Shown here piece after piece: positions 1 through 7,507 of a DNA stretch of 64,000 nucleotides. Below the pieces are notes generated by a model. The model was not told the origin of the DNA. It searched no databases and saw only the letters and a program-made list of their open reading frames with translations. Made by a program: the position numbers and the translations under genes. The stretch covers positions 3,286,001 through 3,350,000 of the forward strand of contig OZ240239.1 in assembly GCA_965198095.1 (NCBI GenBank), given 5' to 3'. Each line of letters opens with the position of its first letter. Position 1 is the first letter of the stretch. The stretch is from CBDFJH01 sp965198095. GTDB lineage: Bacteria > Latescibacterota > UBA2968 > GCA-2709665.

Positions 1-516
1 AATCCGATCTGGGCGCGGCAGTCTGCCCACCCCGTGCTGCCCCGAGGCCAGCTCCCCCACATCAGGTTCCAGGATTTCGCAGCCTGCCTGACGCAATCTA
101 CGGAGGTTGTTCTGCACCGCGAAGTGCTCGTACATGCGGGTTTCCATAGAAGGCGCCAGCATCACGGAGGCGCCCGTGGCCAGAAGAATGCACGTTAAAA
201 GATCGTCTGCCAGCCCGTGGGCCATTCTGCCGATCAAATGGGCCGTGGCCGGGGCCACAAGGACCAGGTCTGCCCAGTTTGCCAAGGTGACGTGGGCGAC
301 TTCCGTATTTTCTTCCTTCGAAAAAAGTTCCGTGTATACGGGGTGGCGGGAAAGGACCTCGAACGTCAGGGGTTGGATGAACTGACGTGCGGACGGCGTC
401 ATCACTACCCGTACCTCAGCGCCGACTTCCTGGAGTCCGCGCAGCACTTCCACGCTCTTATAAGCGGCAATCCCCCCGCTAATTCCGAGAAGGATTCGGC
501 TTTTCCTGAGCGACAT
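1..516 (-). CDS. coaBC: CoaBC (phosphopantothenoylcysteine decarboxylase/ligase), N-terminal part
   Basis: Only the first 172 codons are in the window; the rest lies beyond the left edge. They encode the flavoprotein decarboxylase (CoaC) half of the bifunctional coenzyme A enzyme. The FMN-binding start GISGGIAAYKS is near residue 11, and the segment PATAHLIGRMAHGLADD lies near residue 90. The conserved PxMNxxMW motif appears as PSMETRMY, with Glu in place of Asn; from memory, Asp, Glu or His variants occur in other lineages. The ATG at 516 overlaps the end of rpoZ by 38 bp, so the two are probably translationally coupled. It is the last visible gene of the yicC-gmk-rpoZ-coaBC operon, an order common in bacteria. 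Confidence 0.93.
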   Translation of the reverse strand, partial: MSLRKSRILLGISGGIAAYKSVEVLRGLQEVGAEVRVVMTPSARQFIQPLTFEVLSRHPVYTELFSKEENTEVAHVTLANWADLVLVAPATAHLIGRMAHGLADDLLTCILLATGASVMLAPSMETRMYEHFAVQNNLRRLRQAGCEILEPDVGELASGQHGVGRLPRPDRI

Positions 517-748
517 CCTCCAGCTCTCCTATTTCCTCGTCGGAGCCTTCCTCGGCATAATTCAGGCTGATCTCCTTGCCCGCGAGGCGGTTGAGTCCGA
601 ACGTCGTCGGCTTTTCGGTTTCCTTGGGCAAGTCGCCGATCAGCCGCAACTGGTTGACACGTCTGGCTTCTCGAGAGGCCAACGTCACAGCTTCATAAGG
701 ATTCATCTCATCACCGCTAATGTCGTCTATGAAGAAAATCTTTCCCAT
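479..748 (-). CDS. rpoZ: RNA polymerase omega subunit
   Basis: This 89-residue protein has the short omega fold: NPYEAVTLASREARRVNQLR near residue 16, followed by the KPTTFGLNRLAGKEIS region and an acidic tail. Omega helps assemble and stabilise RNA polymerase by chaperoning the beta-prime subunit. The ATG at 748 is preceded by a near-perfect AGGAGGTG ribosome binding site. Upstream in-frame codons extend into gmk but lack such a site, so they are rejected as starts. The position between gmk and coaBC is the classic rpoZ neighbourhood and supports the call more than the short, divergent sequence does. Confidence 0.88.
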   Translation of the reverse strand: MGKIFFIDDISGDEMNPYEAVTLASREARRVNQLRLIGDLPKETEKPTTFGLNRLAGKEISLNYAEEGSDEEIGELEDVAQEKPNPSRN

Positions 749-822
749 ACGATGCTCACCTCCTGAGTTTGAGACTCCGATAGACGTTGAACCGTCGCTG
801 GACCACGCGACGCGTCCATACG

Positions 823-1485
823 TCAGATCCAGCCCTCTTGATCCCGCAGCCGAGACAGGGCGCTGCCCATCCTGTGGGGCCGACATCGCTCGGCGCTTAT
901 GATCGCCTCCAAATCTGAAACGGCCCGGTCGAGGTCCCCGTTGACGATCAGATAGTCGAATCCGTCTGCCAGGCTGACCTCCCTTTTGGCATCTTCCATG
1001 CGCATCTTAAAGGACGACGCGTCCTCAGTCTTTCTCTCTTCCAGTCGTTTCTCGAGGGCTTCGATGGAGGGCGGAACGACAAATGCCGTGACGCATCTAT
1101 CTTCCAGTACGGATTTCCACCGTTTCATTCCCTGCACGTCAACATCCAGGAGCATCACCTCGCCGCCGGAAAGCGCCCTGGAAACCGCGTCAAAAGTGGC
1201 GCCATAAAAGAAACCGTGTACCTTCGCCCATTCAACGAATTCACTCTTTTCGATCCTTTCCTGAAAGGCCTCCACAGACACGAAATCGTAGTCCACGCCA
1301 TCCATTTCGCCGGACCGTTTTGGACGGGTGGTCGTCGTCACGCAAGCCCGTACTCGGCTGTCCGTGCCCAAGATGCCTTGACAGATAGAGGTTTTCCCTA
1401 CCCCCGAAGGTCCTGCCACGATAAGCGCAAAAGAACTGCCATCCAAAAGGAGCGCTAGGGTTCGATCTCGGACGCTCTTCGGCAT
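823..1485 (-). CDS. gmk: Guanylate kinase
   Basis: A 220-residue P-loop kinase that phosphorylates GMP to GDP in the cytoplasm. The Walker A loop GPSGVGKTS is near residue 25. The GMP-binding segment TTTTRPKRSGEMDGVDY follows near residue 51, then FFYGATFDAV and LLDVDVQG; all are typical of Gmk. Length matches the family. It sits 42 bp after yicC and 74 bp before rpoZ in the same direction. This cluster links nucleotide supply with the transcription and (p)ppGpp-related genes in many bacteria. Confidence 0.96.
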   Translation of the reverse strand: MPKSVRDRTLALLLDGSSFALIVAGPSGVGKTSICQGILGTDSRVRACVTTTTRPKRSGEMDGVDYDFVSVEAFQERIEKSEFVEWAKVHGFFYGATFDAVSRALSGGEVMLLDVDVQGMKRWKSVLEDRCVTAFVVPPSIEALEKRLEERKTEDASSFKMRMEDAKREVSLADGFDYLIVNGDLDRAVSDLEAIISAERCRPHRMGSALSRLRDQEGWI

Positions 1486-1527
1486 CGAGCGATTTCTCCG
1501 TCACGGATTTCCATCCGACTCGGACAC

Positions 1528-2406
1528 TCATTCGACATTTTGCGCCTGTTCCCTTAGCTTTTCAACCTCCTCTTTCATTTCCACCACGAGATGAGCGATC
1601 TCCGCATCCCCTGCCTTGGAGCCGATGGTGTTCGCTTCCCGGAGCATCTCCTGAAGCAGAAAGTTCAAACGTCTTCCCACGGCCTCCTCTCGCTCAAGCG
1701 TGTCCAGAAACTGCGCATTGTGGCTGCGGAGACGGACAAACTCCTCTGTCATGTCGCTCCGTTCCGCGAGTAAAGCCACTTCCATCAGAAGGCGGTTCTT
1801 GTCGACGGCTTCGGGGGCCAAGACCTCCTTGAGCTTTTCCTCTATTTTTTGACGAATCGCGCCGACGCGCGCGGGAGCCCGATCCTCCGCCCGGGCAATA
1901 AGCGACTCAAGGATCTCAACTCGGTGGAGAAACTCCAGTCGGAGCCTTTTGCCCTCTTCGACCCGATGGTGCTGGCATTCCGCCAGAGCAGCCTTACAGG
2001 CCGGCTCAACCACGGCCCAAACGGCCTCCACGTCGGGGGATGCAGGCGCGAAATCGAAGACGTTGGGCAGGAGCGCCATTTTCAGGGGGTCGACCTCCGC
2101 GGAGAGGCCCATTCGAGCCTTCAGTTGCTCGATGACCTCTCGGTACGCGTGTAGGACGTCCACATTCAGGATCGGCATTCCGTGATCTATCTTGCCGCCC
2201 TTCAGGAAGACCGAGACTTCGACACGACCTCGAGAGATCGTCGTGAGCACGACCTCCTTGACCCTGGGTTCCAACTCCGCCAGGCTCCGGGGCAGGCGCA
2301 CCAAAACGTCTCCATGGCGCCCGTTGACGGCGCGAATTTCCACGGAGACCGAAAGGCCGTCTGCCTCCGCATCCCCCCTTCCGAAACCTGTCATGCTAAC
2401 CAGCAT
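1528..2406 (-). CDS. yicC: YicC/YloC family endoribonuclease
   Basis: A 292-residue protein beginning with SMTGFGRG, the hallmark start of the YicC/YloC family. It ends with the DUF1732 region (RLNFLLQEMLREANTIGSK). Family members are reported metal-dependent endoribonucleases acting on small RNAs. A longer reading frame reaches 2484, but a strong promoter at 2485-2513 puts the transcription start near 2478 with no room for a ribosome binding site there. The ATG at 2406 gives the usual family length. It is the first gene of the operon with gmk, rpoZ and coaBC. Confidence 0.93.
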   Translation of the reverse strand: MLVSMTGFGRGDAEADGLSVSVEIRAVNGRHGDVLVRLPRSLAELEPRVKEVVLTTISRGRVEVSVFLKGGKIDHGMPILNVDVLHAYREVIEQLKARMGLSAEVDPLKMALLPNVFDFAPASPDVEAVWAVVEPACKAALAECQHHRVEEGKRLRLEFLHRVEILESLIARAEDRAPARVGAIRQKIEEKLKEVLAPEAVDKNRLLMEVALLAERSDMTEEFVRLRSHNAQFLDTLEREEAVGRRLNFLLQEMLREANTIGSKAGDAEIAHLVVEMKEEVEKLREQAQNVE

Positions 2407-2484
2407 CGCCCCAACCATCCGCAACAAGCAGTGGGCGGCGTCACGAAAAAGCGCCAAACTACTGGGAAACTTACAAAGATTCAA

Positions 2485-2513
2485 AAGATAGAAAATTCAT
2501 ATTCGCTTGTCAA
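2485..2513 (-). promoter_or_regulatory. Sigma70-type promoter of the yicC operon
   Basis: On the minus strand TTGACA (2513-2508) and TATCTT (2490-2485) are separated by exactly 17 bp. It lies about 80 bp upstream of the chosen yicC start and drives yicC-gmk-rpoZ-coaBC. Confidence 0.8.
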
Positions 2514-2547
2514 TAACAAGAGCGTCCCGAGTCTCAAGCTTTTCGAG

Positions 2548-2576
2548 TTGCCTCACAGAAACGCCCCCGCTATATT
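2548..2576 (+). promoter_or_regulatory. Sigma70-type promoter for the exported nuclease-domain gene
   Basis: TTGCCT at 2548-2553, a 17-bp spacer and TATATT at 2571-2576 lie 50 bp upstream of the ATG at 2626. It is divergent to the yicC promoter, only about 35 bp away. Confidence 0.65.
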
Positions 2577-2625
2577 TCCGTTGCGTCGGCCGCCAACCTC
2601 ATAGGCGATAGAAAGGGGGCTCGCT

Positions 2626-3213
2626 ATGGATACGGGCAATCGGTTCGCGGGCGCGGTTCTACCGTTTGTCCACCTGACTGCTGTCTTGGTTTCGGGGGCG
2701 TATGCAACAGAAACGGAGGCCCAAACGCCCCCTTCGGACGCCGTGAAGACTGAGGTCTACGACGTTCGACGGGACGCTTACGATCAGCACGTCGTGAGGC
2801 TCCACGACCCAGCGGGAGAACGCTTTCTCCGGATCTCGATAGGACCGTGCGAGGGTCAGGCGATCTTGCGAAAGTTAAAAGGTTACGACTTCCCCCGTCC
2901 GCTCACGCACGACCTGTTTCACGCGGTTCTGGAGGCCACCCGTATTCGAATCATTTCTATCCTCGTGGACGAGTTGCGGCCCGTAGATCCGGGAAGGAAC
3001 ATAGCGACGTTCTTTGCGATTCTAAACCTTCAGCATAAGGATGGCCAGCAGGTGCAGGTCGACTCCAGGCCGAGTGATGCCTTGGCACTGGCAGTGCGGA
3101 TGGATATCCCGGTCTATGTGTCGCGGCGAATCCTGGATGAAAATGCCGTCCCCGACGGAGAGGGTCTGCCGCCAGCGAAACGATCGAGGAAGCATCCAAA
3201 ATCGTTCTACTGA
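2626..3213 (+). CDS. Exported bifunctional nuclease (BFN/DUF151) domain protein
   Basis: A 195-residue protein. Residues about 45-165 match the BFN/DUF151 domain: LRISIGPCEGQAI, the RPLTHDLFHAVLEA block and the signature DSRPSDALALAVR. BFN proteins are reported to degrade RNA and DNA in plants, but bacterial roles are poorly known. A hydrophobic segment ending SGAYATETEAQ (residues about 8-30) looks like a signal peptide, which is unusual because most bacterial DUF151 proteins are cytoplasmic. AAAGGGGG lies just upstream of the ATG. The next gene, a cyclophilin lipoprotein, follows after 37 bp in the same direction, so both may act in the envelope. Confidence 0.85.
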   Translation: MDTGNRFAGAVLPFVHLTAVLVSGAYATETEAQTPPSDAVKTEVYDVRRDAYDQHVVRLHDPAGERFLRISIGPCEGQAILRKLKGYDFPRPLTHDLFHAVLEATRIRIISILVDELRPVDPGRNIATFFAILNLQHKDGQQVQVDSRPSDALALAVRMDIPVYVSRRILDENAVPDGEGLPPAKRSRKHPKSFY

Positions 3214-3250
3214 TTTCCGGAACTGCTTTTCGCTACCGTTGGGAGAAAAA

Positions 3251-3835
3251 ATGAACCGATCAAACTTCTGTTTCCGCGTCCTGTTCTGCCTGGTCCTGGT
3301 CGGCTGTGACGCCAACGGCGTCGACGAAGTCGCCGTCGTCCGAACCAACATGGGAAACATCGTCATCGCGTTCTATGAAGACACCCCGAGAACCACGAAG
3401 AACTTCAAGAAATTGGCCCGCGAGAGATTTTACGACGGGCTGACCTTTCACCGCGTGATCCCCGGCTTCGTCATTCAGGGGGGCGACCCCAACACGAAAG
3501 ACGCCGACCGCGCCAATGACGGCCTTGGGGGGCCTGGCTATACCCTTCCAGCCGAAATCAGACACCAGCACGCCCGCGGCGCCGTCGCTGCCGCGAGGAT
3601 GCCGGATGAAGTGAACCCGAAGTGGGAATCCAGCGGCAGCCAGTTCTACATCTGTCTCGAGCCTCAGCCGGCCCTCGACCGAAGCTATACGGTGTTTGGC
3701 TACGTCGTTGAGGGCATGGATGTCGCGAGAGAGATTTCGAGAGTGCCGAGAGACGAAACTGACAATCCAATCTCCAGGGTCGTCATCGAGTCTATTTCGA
3801 TCGAGCCCCGAACGTTGAAGTATGAAGCGCTTTGA
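3251..3835 (+). CDS. Cyclophilin-type peptidylprolyl isomerase lipoprotein
   Basis: A 194-residue protein that should catalyse cis-trans isomerisation of prolyl bonds during folding in the envelope. It starts with a short signal ending in the lipobox LVGC, so the mature protein is probably acylated at that Cys. Cyclophilin motifs follow in order: RTNMGNIVIAFYEDTPRT, FYDGLTFHRVIPGFVIQGGD and SGSQFYICLEP. The catalytic Arg is the R of FHRV. A GGGAG site precedes the ATG at 3251; an upstream extension reads through the previous gene and is rejected. Confidence 0.93.
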   Translation: MNRSNFCFRVLFCLVLVGCDANGVDEVAVVRTNMGNIVIAFYEDTPRTTKNFKKLARERFYDGLTFHRVIPGFVIQGGDPNTKDADRANDGLGGPGYTLPAEIRHQHARGAVAAARMPDEVNPKWESSGSQFYICLEPQPALDRSYTVFGYVVEGMDVAREISRVPRDETDNPISRVVIESISIEPRTLKYEAL

Positions 3836-3908
3836 AAGACCTCGCTTCTCCGGCAGATCCCTGAATTCAGACGTCACTGAGCGCCCTTCCTTTCCGGCCG
3901 AGGCTCAC

Positions 3909-5987
3909 TCAGGTGCCCCCTCTGAGCAAACGACCTAAGTCATCGGGTGCGGTAACCGGCGCAGAGCAAGTAAAATTCCTACAGACATACGCCGTGGGCC
4001 GGCCGTCGACCTGAGCCTTGTCAAGCAGAAAGGGAATGAGATGCTTCGGCTCTGGTGGGCCCTCGGGATCCAACACAGCGATCACCCGGCTGGGAACCCA
4101 GGAACGGGATACGACATTGAGGAGCGCCTTTGTTTCCTTCAGACCCGGCGATCCGATCACAGCGATTTCGACGGGATGTTCCATGAAGAAGTAAAGCGCG
4201 CACAGCATCTGCCCGAACCCGGAGGGCGCCTCCTGCAGGTAGCGTTTGAAAAGCACGAGCGTCCGCTCCGCCTTTTCTCGAAAATCCTCCCGGGCGAGAA
4301 GGCTTCCCAGGCGAAGGAGTGCGATCACGCCCAGAGCGTTGCCGGATGGCAGGGCGTTGTCGTGCGGGTTCTTCGACCGCACGATGAGCGTTTCGTGATC
4401 TGCTCCAACGAAGAAGAAGCCTCCCTCCGCATCGTCCCAGAATGAAGCCAGCATGGCTTCGGTAAGCTCGATCGCGACCTCCAGCCACCGCCCCTCGAAC
4501 GTCGTTTCATACAGATCGATTAGGGCGCAGACCAGACTGGCGTAGTCGTCTTGATAGGCGCTGAACCGCGCCTGCCCATCCTTGAATACGTGAAGCAGTT
4601 CTCCTTCGTCGGTTCGCATCTTGCCAAGGATGAAGTTCGCCCCCTTTTGGGCGGCGTCCAGATAGCGCGGATCCCCCAGCACTTGATATGCCAGCGCAAA
4701 CCCGGAAATCATCAGTCCGTTCCAATTGGTCTGAATTTTTTCGTCTCGGAACGGCGCGATGCGTCCCTTTCTGGCCTCGAACAGCGCCTTCTTTCCCCGG
4801 TCTGCGGTCTCCCTTAGCCTGTCGGCGTCCACGTTGAGAAAACGGGCCAGGATATCCGAGTCCACGGGAAGGTTCAAGATGCTCTTCCCGCGTTCGAAAT
4901 TGCCTCCCTCTTGAACGTCGAAATACCGACAGAGGAGCCTTCCTTCTTCCTCTCCGAGCAGGCGGATCACTTCTCCTTGATCCCACACGAAGAACTTGCC
5001 CTCTTCGCCCTCGCTGTCGGCGTCCTGCGTCGAATAGAATCCGCCGTCGGAGTGGGTCATCTCACGTATCACATAGTCCAGCGTCTCCCGGGCGACACGC
5101 ATCAAGTGGGTCTCACCCGTGATTTGATAAGCTTCGAGAAATAGCCTCGCGAGGAGTGCATTGTCGTAGAGCATCTTCTCGAAATGAGGCACCAGCCAGT
5201 GATCATCCACGGAATAGCGATGGAATCCGCCCCCGAGTTGATCGTAGATCCCACCTCGGGACATCTTCTCCAACGTCAACGTGACCATCTCCATCGCGCG
5301 TGTGCTGCCCGTCCGCGCATATTCCCTCAAGAGCACCGAAAGGTTCATGGCGTTCGGAAATTTGGGTTGACTGCCGAACCCCCCGTTTCTTGGATCGAAA
5401 TTCGCAGCAATCCTCGAGAACGCCTCCTCTAGCACGTCGGCGTTCAGATCCCCGGCAGATGACGGCAACCGCGTCAGCCGCCGCAACCCCGCTACGAGCT
5501 TGGAAGAAACTTCCTCTACCCTTTCCGGGCTTGTTTTGTATTGCCGCGCAACCGCCTCAACGATGCTTCGAAATCCCGGATTTCCCCATCGAGGCTCGGG
5601 CGGAAAGTAGGTGCCTCCGTAAAAAGGGACACCGTCCGGACGCAGAAAGACGCTCATTGGCCATCCCCCGGAACCGGTCATCAACTGAACCGCGTTCATG
5701 TAGATGTCGTCCAGGTCTGGGCGCTCTTCCCGATCGACCTTGATGCTGACGAACTGCTCGTTCAAGAGGCGGGCGATCTCTTCGTTTTCGAATGACTCGC
5801 GTTCCATCACGTGACACCAGTGGCAAGCAGAATACCCGATACTCAGGAAAATCGGCTTGTCCTCGTCTCGCGCCCTCGCAAGGGCTTCTTCGCCCCACGG
5901 ATACCAGTCTACAGGATTATTGGCGTGCTGCAGAAGATAGGGGCTTGTCTCGTGGACCAAGCGGTTCGTGAACCGATGTTCGCTCAT
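3909..5987 (-). CDS. Thioredoxin-domain DUF255 protein (YyaL/SPATA20 family)
   Basis: A 692-residue protein of the YyaL/SPATA20 family. The N-terminal thioredoxin-like domain carries NRLVHETSPYLLQHA and the redox motif CHWC (in YSACHWCHVM, near residue 52). The rest is an (alpha/alpha)6-barrel region resembling N-acylglucosamine 2-epimerases, with GGIYDQLGGGFHRYSVD and HFEKMLYDNALL. Biochemical function is not established for bacterial members. The ATG at 5987 gives the usual MSEHRFTNRL start; the upstream extension overlaps the neighbouring phosphoesterase gene and is rejected. It is the last gene of a four-gene minus run. Confidence 0.92.
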   Translation of the reverse strand: MSEHRFTNRLVHETSPYLLQHANNPVDWYPWGEEALARARDEDKPIFLSIGYSACHWCHVMERESFENEEIARLLNEQFVSIKVDREERPDLDDIYMNAVQLMTGSGGWPMSVFLRPDGVPFYGGTYFPPEPRWGNPGFRSIVEAVARQYKTSPERVEEVSSKLVAGLRRLTRLPSSAGDLNADVLEEAFSRIAANFDPRNGGFGSQPKFPNAMNLSVLLREYARTGSTRAMEMVTLTLEKMSRGGIYDQLGGGFHRYSVDDHWLVPHFEKMLYDNALLARLFLEAYQITGETHLMRVARETLDYVIREMTHSDGGFYSTQDADSEGEEGKFFVWDQGEVIRLLGEEEGRLLCRYFDVQEGGNFERGKSILNLPVDSDILARFLNVDADRLRETADRGKKALFEARKGRIAPFRDEKIQTNWNGLMISGFALAYQVLGDPRYLDAAQKGANFILGKMRTDEGELLHVFKDGQARFSAYQDDYASLVCALIDLYETTFEGRWLEVAIELTEAMLASFWDDAEGGFFFVGADHETLIVRSKNPHDNALPSGNALGVIALLRLGSLLAREDFREKAERTLVLFKRYLQEAPSGFGQMLCALYFFMEHPVEIAVIGSPGLKETKALLNVVSRSWVPSRVIAVLDPEGPPEPKHLIPFLLDKAQVDGRPTAYVCRNFTCSAPVTAPDDLGRLLRGGT

Positions 5988-6018
5988 TTGTCGCCCAAAA
6001 CGCCTCTCTGTCTCGTGC

Positions 6019-7404
6019 TCAACGGAAGGAAAGCGATGTGATGATAGGACGACCTCGGCGCACTTTCCGAAGCTTGGGCGTGAGCCACTCATTCCACCTG
6101 TTGGACCACGTGAACAGCTCCCCGGTAGGACCGGTGCGCAACACACGTCCTCCTCGGAGGACCACCTCCAGCACGAGGTTGCCGACCGTACTCGCTTCAT
6201 AGCCGGGGGAGTGAATCTCCATCCGGTTCTCGATTCGCAGCTCATCAAGCGCACGGGACGGAAGCTCCAGAGTCATAGGCGTGAAGTTGTTGGATTTCGG
6301 CAGCTCCCCAACCTCTCTCCCGTTGAGTAAGACCCGCTTTCCAGGCTGAGTCGCGTCCCAGGCACAGAACCTCAGAATCCCTCTGCGAATTCGGGCCAAA
6401 TCTGCAGAGATCATTCTTGCGTCCGGCGGATGTTTCATGTACCAGAACGCGTCGATCTCCCCCGCGCGCTGCCACGCAACCGCGGCCTCGGCCCCTCGAT
6501 TCAGGTGATGCCACTCGGCCCGCACCGAGTCTTCGTCAACGTGTACCAGAAACCAGCCTGCCGCTGTGTGCGCCAGATATCCGGGCCAGCAAATCGGCCA
6601 CTCTCCCCGTGCACCGAGGAGTGCCTGCACGCGGTTCAGCGGCGTCGGCATCTCGTCAGCCAGACCGATCGGCGCGGCCATCATCTGCGGCGTCAACCGG
6701 CTGCCCGTGCGCCCGACAACGAGACTCTGGTTGTGGGTATGACCGCAGAAATAGGCATCTACGGGACACTTTTCCAGCACGCCGGACACGTCGCGGCGAA
6801 AATCGAGCTTGGTGTAGAAGGCTCGCGCAACGGGCCAGATGGGATGGTGACCAAACACGAAAACCCGGTCAATCCGAGCTCCGCCGCACGCCTTCATCAA
6901 GTCTTGGAACCATCCCAACTGGTTGCATCCGGGCGTCCAGGAGCCAGTGTCGAAGACGACAAGCCGACAGCCCGCGACATCCGTGAAGTAGTAGGGCATC
7001 GAACGTTCCCAACCCATCCGCCGTGACAGATAGGGAAGCGCGACGTCCGCGAAAGCATCCGATTCGTCCTGGTCACCTCGGGCCGGAAGCAGAGGCAGTT
7101 CAAAGGCATCGAAAAATCTGAGACAAGCCGTGAGCTCAGCCCGACCCAACGCCTTTCGGAGGCCTCCGGCCACGAGGTCTCCCGTCATTACAATGAACGC
7201 CGGCGACTGGGAGGCCAGCGTCTCCATCATCGGCGAGAGGACCAAGTTGACATTTTCAATGTAACCTCTAGCCGTCATCCCGCCGGAAAGCTGCACATCC
7301 CGATCCGGCATCCTACGAAACTCCGGACTCGTGAAATGCGCGTCTCCCACCACCGCAAACGTGAAGGGACGCTGTATTCTGCTCAGGATCGAACCGAAAT
7401 TCAT
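6019..7404 (-). CDS. Calcineurin-like metallophosphoesterase
   Basis: A 461-residue protein with the metallophosphoesterase core in residues about 15-230: VVGDAH (metal-binding Asp and His), MTGDLV, an ARGDQD segment where most relatives have GNHD, FGHHPIW and CGHTHN. The C-terminal 180 residues form a beta-rich region of unknown function. No signal peptide is evident. The substrate cannot be named; the family covers protein phosphatases, nucleotidases and phosphodiesterases. It begins about 100 bp after the DUF6785 gene, with a hairpin between them, and ends 31 bp before the YyaL gene. Confidence 0.85.
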   Translation of the reverse strand: MNFGSILSRIQRPFTFAVVGDAHFTSPEFRRMPDRDVQLSGGMTARGYIENVNLVLSPMMETLASQSPAFIVMTGDLVAGGLRKALGRAELTACLRFFDAFELPLLPARGDQDESDAFADVALPYLSRRMGWERSMPYYFTDVAGCRLVVFDTGSWTPGCNQLGWFQDLMKACGGARIDRVFVFGHHPIWPVARAFYTKLDFRRDVSGVLEKCPVDAYFCGHTHNQSLVVGRTGSRLTPQMMAAPIGLADEMPTPLNRVQALLGARGEWPICWPGYLAHTAAGWFLVHVDEDSVRAEWHHLNRGAEAAVAWQRAGEIDAFWYMKHPPDARMISADLARIRRGILRFCAWDATQPGKRVLLNGREVGELPKSNNFTPMTLELPSRALDELRIENRMEIHSPGYEASTVGNLVLEVVLRGGRVLRTGPTGELFTWSNRWNEWLTPKLRKVRRGRPIITSLSFR

Positions 7405-7452
7405 CCGTTCCCTCCCGTCCGAACCCTACGAAAAACGCCACAATAAGCAATT

Positions 7453-7477
7453 GCCCGGGCAAACCATTCGCCCGGGC
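7453..7477 (-). terminator. Possible hairpin terminator after the DUF6785 gene
   Basis: Two copies of GCCCGGGC (itself a palindrome) at 7453-7460 and 7470-7477 form an 8-bp stem with a 9-nt loop. On the minus strand AATTGCTTATTG follows, so the U tract is weak. It lies in the gap between the DUF6785 gene and the phosphoesterase gene and may reduce read-through. Confidence 0.5.
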
Positions 7478-7507
7478 GCTGGATGTGTGGCATCGTTGAC
7501 TCAAAAC

